A stretch of DNA of 64,000 nucleotides from Streptomyces spororaveus (GCF_016755875.1 NZ_BNED01000002.1:1-64000), one strand, 5' to 3'; shown: positions 1-8,561, counted from the stretch's first letter. The notes: generated from the sequence alone by a model not told the origin. Program-made: numbers and translations.

Positions 1-1
1 C

Positions 2-349
2 GACGACGTCCGTGCCCGCACCGGCCGCAACCGTATGGAAGTTGCCTACCTCGGCGATGTCCTGGTCGGCTGTACCACCGTGCGCCCGCCCACCGCCGAC
101 AACCGTGCCACCGCCACGGTCATCGTCCGTGTCCTGCCCGGGTACCGGCGCCGCGGCGTCGGCACCCGCCTCTACAAGCGCGTCCTGGGCCAGGCCCGCG
201 CGTTGGACGCTCAGGTCATCGAGACCGTGGTGCTGGCCTCCAACCCGGACGGACTGCTCTTCGCCGAGCAGCACGGCTTCACCGAGCTTGAGCGTTATCT
301 TCTGCGCGACGGCGACACCGTGCCCTGGATCGACCTGCGCCTGACCTGA
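2..349 (+). CDS. GNAT-family N-acetyltransferase, 5' end outside the window
   Basis: The frame is open from the left edge to the stop at 349, so the N-terminus is missing; the first internal ATG is at 35. The visible 116 codons include the acetyl-CoA pyrophosphate loop RRRGVGTRLY and the following helix, then the C-terminal strands ending in WIDLRLT. This is the usual GNAT fold, which transfers acetyl from acetyl-CoA to an amine; the substrate cannot be told. No neighbour to its left is visible and the next 570 bases to the right are non-coding. Confidence 0.75.
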   Translation, partial: DDVRARTGRNRMEVAYLGDVLVGCTTVRPPTADNRATATVIVRVLPGYRRRGVGTRLYKRVLGQARALDAQVIETVVLASNPDGLLFAEQHGFTELERYLLRDGDTVPWIDLRLT

Positions 350-524
350 CCCGCAGGCCGCAGCGTGCCTGGCCGGCTCCCACGCAGGCTGGCGGCGGGG
401 GCGGCCCCGGCCGTACTGCGTCCCGTGATCGGGGACCGGGGCCTGTCCCGCACACTCCATACCGGCACGGGCCGGGATGGAGCCTATAGCCCGCCGCGGG
501 ACCACAGTTCCCGGGGTTTCGGTC

Positions 525-775
525 ACACGTGCGATGCCGGGCATGGGTGTCCGGCGGGCGCGGCCCTGGCGGACGGGGCATGCTGCCGACCGGGGGCGGT
601 GCCGGCGACGTGTGACGGCTGCCGGTCCTGCCCGCGGTCGACAGCGCCACGGGGCTGGGAGCAGCCCGTCCGGCAGGTAGCTCCCCGCACTCGCCATTGC
701 ACCCCTCGGCAGGGTGAGAGCAGGGGTTGACGCGCGGGGGCGGGGTGAGCCCCACCCGGACAGAGTGCTCGCCCC
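525..775. repeat. Diverged ~250-bp intergenic repeat, copy A
   Basis: This stretch matches 5225-5460 in the same orientation. Shared blocks are ACCGGGGGCGGTG, GACGTGTGACGGC, GGGGCTGGGAGC, CCCGTCC and GTTGACGCGC, in the same order and at nearly the same spacing. No convincing gene lies between 350 and 920 on either strand; the open frames there have low-complexity, shadow-like translations. Its role is unknown. Confidence 0.55.
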
Positions 776-920
776 CGGCCGTGGGACGAGGTTCCGCGGA
801 CGGTCCACGCCGTCGAGCGCGTCCGCGTTCGCCGTCCGCAGGGCGGCCACCCTCGCCCGGCCCGGCCCGGCCGGCCACGCATCCGCCGGCTGACGGCTCT
901 TGGGCCGCGGCGGGCGCCGG

Positions 921-1475
921 TCAGCCTGGCGGCGCATCGACGTCCTCACACGCGCTGTTGGCGGTCGTCTCGGGCGCAGTGGCGATCGCCTCCTGCCAGT
1001 GCTGCCGCTCCCCCGCCAGGCCCCGCGCGGCCGGTTCGGCGTACCAGGCCCATGCCTCGGTGCCCGCGGCTCCGGCCGTCGGTCCGGACTGGACCGCGAT
1101 CACGTACTGGCGGCCGGGCTCCAGCACCGCGTAGCGGTCCGGGTCCTCGGTGGCGTACCGGCCCGGGCTGCCGCCGTTCTTCACCCCCTGCGTGACGTCC
1201 AGGACGTCGCCGAACTCGCCCTTGAGAGCCTGCAGGGTTTTCACACGGGTCGTGAGGTAGGCGCTGCCGCCGTCCTCCCGGTAGCGGGTGTTCTCGACGG
1301 CTTCGACGACGGCCACCGCCTGGGACTGCGCCGCGACGACGTCGTCACGGCCGAGGTCGGGGCCGCACACCGCGTGCGTGGTCCCGGCCTCCTGGGCGGG
1401 GATGGTGAACCAGGCCGCGCCCGCCGCGGCGACGGCCGCGACGAGGCAGCCGCCGACCCACACCTTCACGCTCAT
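921..1475 (-). CDS. Predicted membrane-anchored or secreted protein paired with the metalloprotease
   Basis: The 184-residue product starts MSVKVWVGG and has one hydrophobic segment at residues 7-25, so it is probably exported or anchored by its N-terminus. The rest is soluble and mixed alpha/beta, with no recognised catalytic motif; one Cys lies near each end (in THAVCGP and NSACED). The ATG is 2 bases after the TGA of the metalloprotease gene on the same strand, which implies co-transcription and translational coupling. It may act with the protease outside the cell, but the sequence does not show how. Confidence 0.7.
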   Translation of the reverse strand: MSVKVWVGGCLVAAVAAAGAAWFTIPAQEAGTTHAVCGPDLGRDDVVAAQSQAVAVVEAVENTRYREDGGSAYLTTRVKTLQALKGEFGDVLDVTQGVKNGGSPGRYATEDPDRYAVLEPGRQYVIAVQSGPTAGAAGTEAWAWYAEPAARGLAGERQHWQEAIATAPETTANSACEDVDAPPG

Positions 1476-1477
1476 GA

Positions 1478-2041
1478 TCAGCCCCACAGCTTCTTCAGGT
1501 TGGCCTTGTCGACGTCCGTCGGGGCGTCCGGGTACTGGGCGACGTCCGGCCACATCACCGAGGAGACCGCGTTCTTCCCGCTGCCCGATTTGTGGCACAG
1601 CCCGAGCGCGTGGCCGAGCTCGTGCGCCGCGACCATCCGGCGTGTGGCCGGGTCGTAGGTGTCCATGCGCGCCTTGTTGAAGCGGATCAGGTCCGTCGCC
1701 GCCGGCCCGGGACGTCGCGACCACACCCCGGCCGCTGCGCTCCGCGGGTCGGAGAAGTCCTCGTAGTTCAGGTCGTTGACGGTCGTCGCCGCATCCGGCG
1801 CGATCCTGATCCTCGCCCCCGGGTACGACCACGCCCTGTTGGCGTGGGCGTACTCGGCCTTGTACTTCGTGCTCGCTGTCCACCGGATCTCGCCGTCATC
1901 GACCGAGCTGTCCGCACGCGTCTCGGTGGCGTCGCTCCCCGACTTCGCGATGCACGGCGCAGCCACCGCAGCATGCGCAGGGGCCGGCGCGAGGAGCAGC
2001 ACGGCGGCGAAAACCGCCGGGCCGGCTAAGAGGTTGCGCAT
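1478..2041 (-). CDS. Secreted matrixin/snapalysin-like zinc metalloprotease
   Basis: The 187-residue product opens with a Sec signal peptide (hydrophobic core AVFAAVLLLAPAPAHA, likely cut after AHA). The catalytic motif is HELGHALGLCH, an extended HExxHxxGxxH zinc site, followed by a Met-turn-like SVMWPD. The size and motif fit small extracellular metalloproteases of the matrixin/snapalysin type. It is the first gene of a pair with the export-signal gene just downstream. The mature enzyme would act outside the cell on proteins; its target is unknown. Confidence 0.85.
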   Translation of the reverse strand: MRNLLAGPAVFAAVLLLAPAPAHAAVAAPCIAKSGSDATETRADSSVDDGEIRWTASTKYKAEYAHANRAWSYPGARIRIAPDAATTVNDLNYEDFSDPRSAAAGVWSRRPGPAATDLIRFNKARMDTYDPATRRMVAAHELGHALGLCHKSGSGKNAVSSVMWPDVAQYPDAPTDVDKANLKKLWG

Positions 2042-2122
2042 CCCGTCAACGGTAGGGCAGGCCCCGCCGAGGAGGATCGTTTCAGCACGGCCACCCGCAT
2101 CCCGAACCTGCCCCGTACACCC

Positions 2123-2443
2123 TCAAGCCGCTGGCGGCAGCGGCCCGAGGTTCACATTGGCCGTGCGCTCGGGCATCTCGTTGATCAGGACGGGGTCACT
2201 GCCGATCTGGACGCCCAGACCTGCGGCGGGAGCGCCTACGCGCCAGCCCCAGTGCCGGTAGAAGGAGACGGGGTCGTGGCGGGCGGGCGCGAGGCTGGTC
2301 AGGGCGGCCCGGTGGCCCTCCACCCGGTACCGGTCGAGGAAGGCCTCTGCGACCTGCCGTCCCAGCCCTTCCCCGCGGCGGTCCGCGCGCACTGCCAGGA
2401 AGTCCAGGAGGACCATGCGGCGCATGACGGTCTGCTCGATCAC
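2123..2443 (-). CDS. Short GNAT-like acetyltransferase, probably truncated at the N-terminus
   Basis: The 106 residues contain VRADRRGEGLGRQVAEAF, a GNAT acetyl-CoA loop and helix, then VSFYRHWGW, the typical late strand. A full GNAT needs about 50 more residues at the front. The frame stays open a little upstream (reading LEGLT before the GTG at 2443) but holds no earlier start codon and runs into the stop region of the gene at 2478-3023. It is either a minimal GNAT started at the GTG or a 5'-deleted copy. Confidence 0.55.
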   Translation of the reverse strand: MIEQTVMRRMVLLDFLAVRADRRGEGLGRQVAEAFLDRYRVEGHRAALTSLAPARHDPVSFYRHWGWRVGAPAAGLGVQIGSDPVLINEMPERTANVNLGPLPPAA

Positions 2444-2477
2444 GGTCAGCCCCTCGAGCTTGGTGTGCTCCCGAACG

Positions 2478-3023
2478 TCACGCGGTGGAGGGTTCGTCCC
2501 AGGGCATGACGATCGTGGCGGTGCCCTCGCGGGTCCAGGCGACGCGGCAGGCGCGGTTGTCTGCGTGGGCGCGCCAGCCGTGCATCGAGGCGTCGTAGTC
2601 GGCGCTGATCAGCGCGGTCCGCACCCGCGCGGGGCGGGCGGGGGTGACGCTGTCGTCCCATTCCAGGACGTCGACCACCGGCCGGCCGTCCATGACCGCC
2701 CAGCCTGCGCCGGCGACCTGCCGCGCCCACGTCGGACGTACGGAAAGCTGGACCAGGGGCTGGCCGCCGTACTCGACTTTGTAGGTGAAGAACACCTTCG
2801 GGTCGTCGCCGGTGACGGTGGACTCCACCCGGGCCAGAGGGACTTCGGGAACGCGGGAGGCATCATGGCCTGTGCGCTCACGCCCAGCCTTGAACGCGGG
2901 TGTCGGTGCCGGATGCGCCGCGTAGTCCATGTCGTCGAACCAGGCTTCGAACCCGCCACGCACCGCGTCCGTCACAGCCTTGCCGATCAGTTCCCTCGCC
3001 TGCCCCACCCGCACGGCCACCAT
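2478..3023 (-). CDS. Hypothetical protein, 181 residues
   Basis: Not recognised. The ATG at 3023 follows a purine-rich GAAGAGGGG; the frame is open further upstream to 3164, but that extension is Arg/Pro-rich and shadow-like. The product starts MVAVRVGQARELIGKAV and is mostly soluble, with Trp and acidic patches (EAWFDDMDY, DVLEWDDSV) and the end MPWDEPSTA. The C-terminal half looks like a beta-rich domain. It is followed on the same strand by the short GNAT-like gene. Confidence 0.55.
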   Translation of the reverse strand: MVAVRVGQARELIGKAVTDAVRGGFEAWFDDMDYAAHPAPTPAFKAGRERTGHDASRVPEVPLARVESTVTGDDPKVFFTYKVEYGGQPLVQLSVRPTWARQVAGAGWAVMDGRPVVDVLEWDDSVTPARPARVRTALISADYDASMHGWRAHADNRACRVAWTREGTATIVMPWDEPSTA

Positions 3024-3320
3024 CCCCTCTTCACCATCCGGCCCCGGCTCCCGGGGCCTCCGATCCCGGTATGCCACACCATCGGCGCGACGCGCCCGGC
3101 AACGGGACGAGACCACCCTTCGCACAGCCAGGACTTCCCACGGGGCGCTCACACCCGCCGGCACCAGGGAATCGGCGGCGGGGTGGCCCCGGCGGGCTGG
3201 AGGAGGCGGACTGGACCCGGAGCAGGCGGGTTTCGGGGTGCGGGTGCGTACGTCGCGGACCGGGAGCCGGCTGCCCAGGGCGGCCGGTGACGTTTGGGGC
3301 GGCCCGGTGGTACTGCTGCC

Positions 3321-3336
3321 CCCAGAGCGCTCTGGG
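3321..3336. other. 16-bp perfect palindrome in a 500-bp gene-free stretch
   Basis: CCCAGAGCGCTCTGGG is self-complementary and could form a short hairpin or bind a dimeric protein. It sits between the hypothetical gene starting at 3023 and the toxin gene ending at 3524. No gene is supported in 3024-3523. Confidence 0.4.
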
Positions 3337-3523
3337 CACCGGGCCTCGCCCGCGCACTCCCTGTCGGCGCGAACTGATCACGACCCTAGCCGTCGAACAG
3401 GCAGCCACCCCAGGAACGGGCCGAAAAGCAGCCCGCAGGGGTTGGTCCTGACACCCGAAAACTGACGGCACCCGCCCCCGGCCTGATCGCGGGGCCGGGC
3501 AGCGGGATAGCGGTAGTACGGGG

Positions 3524-3787
3524 TTATCCGAGCCAGACGACGTCCAGGACAGACATGCGCCGGGTGAGGCGGTTAACCGTGTAGACGACGGACAGCTGGC
3601 CGACCGACGCGGCGCGGACGTCCTCACCCTCCGGGTCGCCGGTATTCCACTGGGGCCATCCCCACGGGGAGCGGACCGCGATGTCCAGGACGTCGCGGAC
3701 CATCTCCCGGGCGGGCGCGGGAAGTCCGGCGAGGGTCTTGGCGGCCCGCGGGGATACGCGTACTGCCCACGGCTGTTCTTCCGTCAC
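3524..3787 (-). CDS. RelE/ParE-superfamily toxin
   Basis: The 87-residue product has the size and layout of RelE/ParE toxins: the start WAVRVSPRAAKTLAGLP (strand, then helix with Lys), a middle VRAASVGQLSVVYTVN (strands with Arg and Tyr), and the end MSVLDVVWLG. RelE members cut mRNA at the ribosome and ParE members poison gyrase; the sequence does not decide between them. The GTG start overlaps the antitoxin stop as GTGA, so the two are translationally coupled. Confidence 0.8.
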   Translation of the reverse strand: MTEEQPWAVRVSPRAAKTLAGLPAPAREMVRDVLDIAVRSPWGWPQWNTGDPEGEDVRAASVGQLSVVYTVNRLTRRMSVLDVVWLG

Positions 3788-4089
3788 GGGCGGCCGCCGA
3801 GGATGTCGTCAAGGTCGATGAAGTCGGAGTCGTCCTGGCCGGAGTCCATGAACGCGTCGACGGCCGGGGCCGCGGCGACACGGAGCTGCCAGGTGCGTAC
3901 GACCTCGTGCAGGGGGGCGAGGCTGAAGGTGTGGCGGGCGTCGTCCAGGGCCTTGACCCAGTCCCGTTCGAATGCCGGCGCCCACGTCTCAGCGCGGCGG
4001 TCCGCGCGCAACTGCGCACGGAGTTCGGCCGCAGCACCGGGGGCGGGCGCATACGGGGTGACAGGGGCGTGGTCGGGCTGGGCGCTCAT
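3784..4089 (-). CDS. Antitoxin of the RelE/ParE-type pair
   Basis: The 101-residue product precedes the toxin, as in most type II modules. The ATG at 4089 has a strong GGAGG 8 bases upstream. The C-terminus is acidic (DDSDFIDLDDILGG), the usual toxin-wrapping tail, while the middle is helical and Arg-rich (AELRAQLRADRRAE). The N-terminal DNA-binding fold is not recognised. A perfect inverted repeat at 4114-4130, just upstream, is the likely operator. Confidence 0.7.
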   Translation of the reverse strand: MSAQPDHAPVTPYAPAPGAAAELRAQLRADRRAETWAPAFERDWVKALDDARHTFSLAPLHEVVRTWQLRVAAAPAVDAFMDSGQDDSDFIDLDDILGGRP

Positions 4090-4113
4090 CGAGGGTTCCT
4101 CCCGGCGGCGGGT

Positions 4114-4130
4114 CGTACCGCAACGGTACG
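4114..4130. promoter_or_regulatory. Candidate operator of the toxin-antitoxin pair
   Basis: CGTACCG-CAA-CGGTACG is a perfect 7-3-7 inverted repeat 25-41 bases before the antitoxin start. Autoregulation through such a repeat is normal for type II modules; binding here is inferred. Confidence 0.5.
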
Positions 4131-4160
4131 CGCGCCGGAACAGTGCGGAAGCCGGCATCG

Positions 4161-4506
4161 TCAGATCTCTACCGGCCGGGCGAGAGTCTGGGCGTACTGG
4201 CGCAGCGGCTCGTCCTGCATGTTCCAGGTGGCGGTCAGGTGGTGGAGGAGGTCAGGCGTCGCGAGGTCGGTGTCGCTCGGGGCGCTGGGCAGGAGGCGGT
4301 CGGCGGTGGCCGCGAGGTCCTCGGCCGGGACGGACAGCGGGGTCGCGGTCGGGGCCGCCGCGGCCGGCGCCGAGGACCGGGAGGTGGCGGATGCCGCTGC
4401 GGGTCTGGACGGTGATGGTGTCCTCGCGCGGGACGTCGGGCCTGGCGACATAGAACGCGGCGTCGTGGCCGGTGGCGGGCAGCAGGGGCTTGCCACGGTC
4501 GTGCAC
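4161..4506 (-). pseudogene. Frameshifted small gene of the toxin-antitoxin cluster
   Basis: The first part reads well from the GTG at 4506 (AGGAG upstream): MHDRGKPLLPATGHD, then DVPREDTITVQTRSGIRH. Near 4350-4380, in a run of GGCCGCCGCGGCCGG, this frame becomes Arg/Pro junk while the neighbouring frame becomes protein-like (VPAEDLAATADRLLPS, then WNMQDEPLRQYAQTL) and ends at 4161. One indel would restore a protein of about 113 residues. Not recognised as a family. It lies between the antitoxin and two other small genes on the same strand. Confidence 0.6.
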
Positions 4507-4516
4507 GGGGTTGCTC

Positions 4517-4849
4517 CTAGAGGTCGGGAGTGGTCGGGGGCTGCCCGATGATGTGGCCGAGCCGGAAGTGCGGGTGCCGGGTGGTGGTGTAGCGGAAGCC
4601 GGTCAGGATGGCGCCCAGGGCGGTATCCATCGCGCTGCGGACCGTCGCGCAGCGGATGCCTGCTGCGGAGTCCGCGCGATCGGCCTCGGCTTGCCCGAGC
4701 GCTGCCGGGTCGAGCCGGGTCTGGGGCAACCAGTCGACGACCACGCGAGCGTCGTCGTCGAGGTAGACCACGACGCCGCCCTGCTCCTCGTCCGCCAGCG
4801 GCTCGGGTGGGGCCATGTGCAGCCCGGCTGTGGCGAGGTCTAGCCGCAC
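4517..4849 (-). CDS. Hypothetical protein, 110 residues
   Basis: Not recognised. The GTG start at 4849 overlaps the end of the preceding gene by 10 bases. The product has an acidic strand region (EQGGVVVYLDDDARVVVDW) and a C-terminal helical half with TALGAILTGFRY. It belongs to the tightly packed leftward cluster 5040-3524 that ends with the toxin. Confidence 0.6.
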   Translation of the reverse strand: MRLDLATAGLHMAPPEPLADEEQGGVVVYLDDDARVVVDWLPQTRLDPAALGQAEADRADSAAGIRCATVRSAMDTALGAILTGFRYTTTRHPHFRLGHIIGQPPTTPDL

Positions 4850-5040
4850 CTGTTCGAGAAGCAGCTCAGGGGCGACCGCGGCAGCCCCTCGGCCCAGTCG
4901 AGGAAGTCAGCCGCTTCCTGCTCCTGGCGTTCGTAGTCGTCCTCGGTCTGGCGGTTCGACTCACGTTCGGCGTCGTTCCTCGGGTCCGGGTACGGGTAGT
5001 TGATGCTCGCCATCAAAGGATCCGAATTGGTAGTTCGCAT
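4840..5040 (-). CDS. Small acidic hypothetical protein at the head of the toxin cluster
   Basis: The 66-residue product is charged and helical, with NDAERESNRQTEDDYERQEQ then EAADFLDWAEGLP. Two in-frame ATGs are possible, at 5040 and 5013 (MASINYPYPD); neither has a strong ribosome site, and homolog-like spacing slightly favours 5013. Not recognised. It overlaps the next gene, so the cluster is probably one transcript. Confidence 0.55.
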   Translation of the reverse strand: MRTTNSDPLMASINYPYPDPRNDAERESNRQTEDDYERQEQEAADFLDWAEGLPRSPLSCFSNRCG

Positions 5041-5224
5041 TCAGGTAGTCGACGTCGCTGTTTCCACGTCTGACAGTCCAATAGCGCGGGCTGCGCCGTC
5101 CTGAAAATGGATTTCTCCCAATCCTTTTGCCAGGATCCGGCGCACCTGCTGGTCGCTTGGTCCCGTGTCACGGGCGTCGGACAGGCGCTGGGCCGACTGC
5201 GGCGGTGTACCGAGACCGGGCGCA

Positions 5225-5460
5225 TGTCTTCACGTGATGCCGGTATGGGCGGCGGTGTGCTGGTGGAGGCGGCCAGACCTGGATGCTGCGACCGGGGGCG
5301 GTGGCCGGAGACGTGTGACGGCAGCCGGGGACCCTGCCGCGGTCGGCAGCGCTATGGGGCTGGGAGCGGCCCGTCCGAAACCTTCCGGGCAGTGCCTGGC
5401 GTTGACGCGCACAATAAGGCGGCGTCCCGCCCGGACAGTGCACGTCCGGGTGAGCCGAAG
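5225..5460. repeat. Diverged ~250-bp intergenic repeat, copy B
   Basis: Second copy of the element at 525-775, same orientation. It holds TTGACGCGCACAATAAGG, which could be read as a -35-like hexamer, but copy A does not keep a -10. No convincing gene was found in 5041-5615. Confidence 0.5.
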
Positions 5461-5615
5461 CTCAGAAGTTGTCACCAGCGCGACCGACTGAGCTGGTGAA
5501 TGGGGACGGTCGAAGCAGCCTGGTTGTCACACACGAGGCATCCGACTTGTCACAGGCGCTCAATTCGGCAGTCGTTCTGTCACCGGAGACGAAGATCGGG
5601 AGCTTGGGGGCAAGG

Positions 5616-6149
5616 TCAGGACCGCGCGGTCCGGAACGCCAGATACCGGCTGAAGGCTTCATTGCTGTCGGGGGTGAAGCGCCACTCCACCAGGGCCGAC
5701 CGCAGCTCCGGCTCGGTCAGCCAGCCATGCCAGGCGACCTCATCGGGATCTGGGACCACGGCGTTGGGCACCACGGCTTCGTGCACGCCGAGCCAGTGAG
5801 GGCTCAAGCCGCTGCGGTTGAGGAACGTGAACAGCAGGCGCGGCAGCGCACGAATGCCCAGCTCTTCGGCCAGCTCCCGCGCGGCGGCCTGTTCATAGGA
5901 CTCGCCGACATTTGCGGCGCCACCGACCTCGACCTCATAGAGCCCGGGGAAGCGTGATACCTGTTCCGACCGCCGGTGGACGAGGATCCGGCCACGCTCA
6001 TCACGACACACCGTCACGGCGACTCGGTGGAGCCAACCCTCTCGGATGGCTTGCCGGCGGCTGGCCACCATCCCCAGCACACGATCTTGATCGTCGACAC
6101 GCTCCACCAGTTCATCCACAACGCACACCCTGGCAGAGCCCGCTGACAA
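5616..6149 (-). CDS. Nudix hydrolase
   Basis: The Nudix box is complete: GGAANVGESYEQAAARELAE then ELG, matching GX5EX7REUXEEXGU. Nudix enzymes hydrolyse nucleoside diphosphates linked to another group, using Mg2+ held by the REXXEE glutamates. The N-terminus DELVERVDDQDRVLG resembles the isopentenyl-diphosphate-isomerase-like branch, so the substrate may not be a nucleotide. The frame opens with TTG at 6149; the GTG at 6119 (DELVERV start) fits the family length better. No clear operon partner. Confidence 0.85.
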   Translation of the reverse strand: MSAGSARVCVVDELVERVDDQDRVLGMVASRRQAIREGWLHRVAVTVCRDERGRILVHRRSEQVSRFPGLYEVEVGGAANVGESYEQAAARELAEELGIRALPRLLFTFLNRSGLSPHWLGVHEAVVPNAVVPDPDEVAWHGWLTEPELRSALVEWRFTPDSNEAFSRYLAFRTARS

Positions 6150-6348
6150 CGCCGCTTCTCCGAGCCGGCAGAGGCCGACCCAGGAGAACCGGAACCAGGA
6201 GGCCGGACACAGATGACCACCGTTGTCGACCTGTCGCGCTCAGGCTCAACCGCCCACAACACCGTCGGTGACAACCAGCCTGCCTATGTGACAACCATCG
6301 CGCTTCGGCTCACCGGGCGGTCCTGCTGGGCGCGGCGACGGCCGGGGT

Positions 6349-6903
6349 TCAGAAGGAGACGTCGAAGTAGTCGATGTCGGTGAACTCGACCCGGAGCTCG
6401 TCGGCCCGGGTTCCGCCGTCCTTGAAGTAGATCTCCTGCAGTCCCTCGGCGACGATCGCCCGCAGGTCGCGGTCGGCGGCGCCCTGTGCGCGGGCGTCGA
6501 ACAGGCGCTGGGCGTACAGGGGCGGGAGGTGGACCGTGAGCCGGCGGACGCGGCCGTCGTCGGTGCTGCCGACGGGGGCGGTGTAGCCGAACCGGGCTCG
6601 TGTCTCGACCGTGATGCCGGTGCTGGTGGCGGCCTCCTTACGGCGGCGGCCACGCACCACCGGCTGCCAGCGGGCGCGCACGGCCGTATCGATGCGCTCC
6701 GCGACAGGCTTGGGTGGAGTCTTGCGGTCGCCCTTGCGGTAGCGCTCCACCGACCGCTGGCTGACTCCGAGCTCGGCGGCGACGGCCTTGGTCGTCTTGA
6801 GCCGCTGCAGCAGGAAGTTGATCCGGCCTTTCAGGGTCTTGGGCGGTTCTTTGGTGAAGGCCTCCTGGTCGGCCCGCTCGATCGCGTCCTCGATCTCTCC
6901 CAC
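6349..6903 (-). CDS. tpg: Telomere terminal protein Tpg
   Basis: The product is 184 residues, the normal Tpg length, from a GTG at 6903 with GGAG 8 bases upstream. It begins VGEIEDAIERADQEAFTKEP and has a helix-turn-helix-like segment AVAAELGVSQRSVERYRKG (residues ~41-59), then ITVETRARFGYTAPVGS and RRLTVHLPPLYAQRLFDA, all hallmarks of Streptomyces terminal proteins. Tpg caps the 5' ends of linear replicons and primes end patching of the telomere. It normally sits beside tap; no tap gene is in this window. This is the main evidence for a linear replicon. Confidence 0.9.
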   Translation of the reverse strand: MGEIEDAIERADQEAFTKEPPKTLKGRINFLLQRLKTTKAVAAELGVSQRSVERYRKGDRKTPPKPVAERIDTAVRARWQPVVRGRRRKEAATSTGITVETRARFGYTAPVGSTDDGRVRRLTVHLPPLYAQRLFDARAQGAADRDLRAIVAEGLQEIYFKDGGTRADELRVEFTDIDYFDVSF

Positions 6904-7181
6904 GGTGGGGACTCCTCTCTCGGCGGGGTGGGGCCCGGCCGCCGCGGCGGGGGCTGGCCCGGACATCAGCGGTCCGCATGTCTCTCACGCGGACCGGGAC
7001 CCGCCACGTGGGGCTGTGGCGGGGTAGGGAGCATGCACAGACCGGCGGCTAGAGACACAACCGTGCTCATTCGTACGGGAACTCGGGGTTGGTGGCGCCC
7101 CCGAAGCCGTCGGCAGCGCCGCAGGGGGTGTCACTGCCGGTGGGGGCTACTTGGGTGTCCCTTCGCAGCGAAGGCCGAGCG

Positions 7182-7230
7182 TTCTCACCGAAGGTTGGGC
7201 GAAGGGCTCTTTCTCGCCAAAGGTTGAGCG
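7182..7230. repeat. Imperfect 20-bp direct repeat upstream of tpg
   Basis: TTCTCACCGAAGGTTGGGCG (7182-7201) and TTCTCGCCAAAGGTTGAGCG (7211-7230) differ at three positions and are 29 bp apart. They lie in the 450-bp gene-free space between tpg and the regulator gene. No other signal was seen there. Confidence 0.4.
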
Positions 7231-7351
7231 CGCCATCGAGGCCTGCGCAGAGGCCGTAGCCTGCTCGCTGACCGGCGAGGGACTGTAAGGGTCCGCGGAA
7301 CGCCGGAGTTCGGCTGGGCTCACGCCTGAACCCCGGCCCGGCACCGGACGG

Positions 7352-8458
7352 TCACGACCGTTCGACCTCCGCCATGAGGAGGCGCAGGGTCAGCGAGTGC
7401 TTCTGCGGCGGGAGGGCGTCCAGCGCGGCGCGGGCGTGCGCGGCGCCGGCGGCGGTGTCCCCGGAGCGGGCGAGCATCAGCCCGCGGTGCATCTCCAGGT
7501 GGGTCGCGAACCGGGGCAGGGTCGCGGGCAACTCGGCGGCTGCGGCGTCCTGGGCGGCGACGGCGGTGGTCTCGTCGCCGAGGCGGGCGGCGAGCAGGGA
7601 GGTGAAGACGTTGACGCGCCAGTGGGGGACGGCGTAGTCGGAGGTCTGTTCGTGGGAGCCGGCCCGGTCGAAGATGCGCCGACCCTCGGCGAGAAGCCGA
7701 CGTGCGGTGGTGTGGTCGCCGCGGATGGCCGCAGCGTGGGCTTTGCCGAAGACGGCGTTCAGCAGGCCCAGGGACGGGCGGTCGCTGATGGCGATGGCCT
7801 GGTCGGCGAAGACGTCCGCGACCGGGAGGGCTGCGCCTTCGTAGCCGAGGGCGATCGCGGCGCGGCCGCGGACCCAGACACGGGTGTCGAGGTCTTCGGA
7901 GGCGTCGGCGGCCTTCGCGGCCATCCGGTACCAGTGCACGGCTTTCGCCCCGTCCGAGCCCGGGAACGTCTTCGCGTAGAGGGTCATCAGGCGGGCGGCG
8001 ACCGACCAGAGACGGGGGTTGTCGAGCTGCTGCTGGACGGTGACGAGTTCGGCGCTGACCCGGCGCTGGATGTCGGCTGCGCCCAGGCTCATGTACTCGG
8101 TGCCGTACGTGGCCAGCTTCGCCTCCCACGCCTCGATGGTGGGGCCGCCGGTCAGGCGGGCGGCGAACCCGGCGCTGAGGAGGTCGGAGGCCACCAGCGG
8201 GGCTATCGCGGCGCCGGCCGCGTCGGTGAGGAACTCACGTCGGTCCACTTGACCCTCCAGAACGGCCAGCGGTACGTCCAGCACGACGGACAGGCACCGC
8301 AGGTAGTAGGCACCCGGCTTCACCGCGCCGCGCTCCCACCGGGACACGTACTCACGGGTCAGAGCCGTCCCGTACCGGGCGTTGATGTGGTCGGACAGCC
8401 TGCCCTGCGACCATCCTCGCGCGGTACGCAGGTCTCTGATCAAGTCCCCCAGGTCCAT
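7352..8458 (-). CDS. XRE-family regulator with a TPR-like C-terminal domain
   Basis: The 368-residue product starts with an XRE helix-turn-helix (LIRDLRTARGWSQGRLSDHI, then TREYVSRWERGAVKPGAYYL), so residues 5-65 bind DNA. The remainder is a chain of alpha-helical repeats (for example RGDHTTARRLLAEGRRIF and GAAHARAALDALPP), typical of the tetratricopeptide-like sensor half of Streptomyces regulators. It is divergent from two small genes at 8562 and 8779 and probably controls them. The ligand is unknown. Confidence 0.85.
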   Translation of the reverse strand: MDLGDLIRDLRTARGWSQGRLSDHINARYGTALTREYVSRWERGAVKPGAYYLRCLSVVLDVPLAVLEGQVDRREFLTDAAGAAIAPLVASDLLSAGFAARLTGGPTIEAWEAKLATYGTEYMSLGAADIQRRVSAELVTVQQQLDNPRLWSVAARLMTLYAKTFPGSDGAKAVHWYRMAAKAADASEDLDTRVWVRGRAAIALGYEGAALPVADVFADQAIAISDRPSLGLLNAVFGKAHAAAIRGDHTTARRLLAEGRRIFDRAGSHEQTSDYAVPHWRVNVFTSLLAARLGDETTAVAAQDAAAAELPATLPRFATHLEMHRGLMLARSGDTAAGAAHARAALDALPPQKHSLTLRLLMAEVERS

Positions 8459-8561
8459 CACCCCATCTTGCCCCTACCGATGCCCCTGGTGAGGGGACAT
8501 CAGATCACCGACGGTATGCATGCGAGGGGCCCGTGCAGGCAGTCGAGGAGTGGTGAGCGGC

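Noticed and set aside
279..878. Leftward frame of about 200 residues
   Set aside because: Pro/Arg/Gly-rich across a repeat element; also overlaps the GNAT end.
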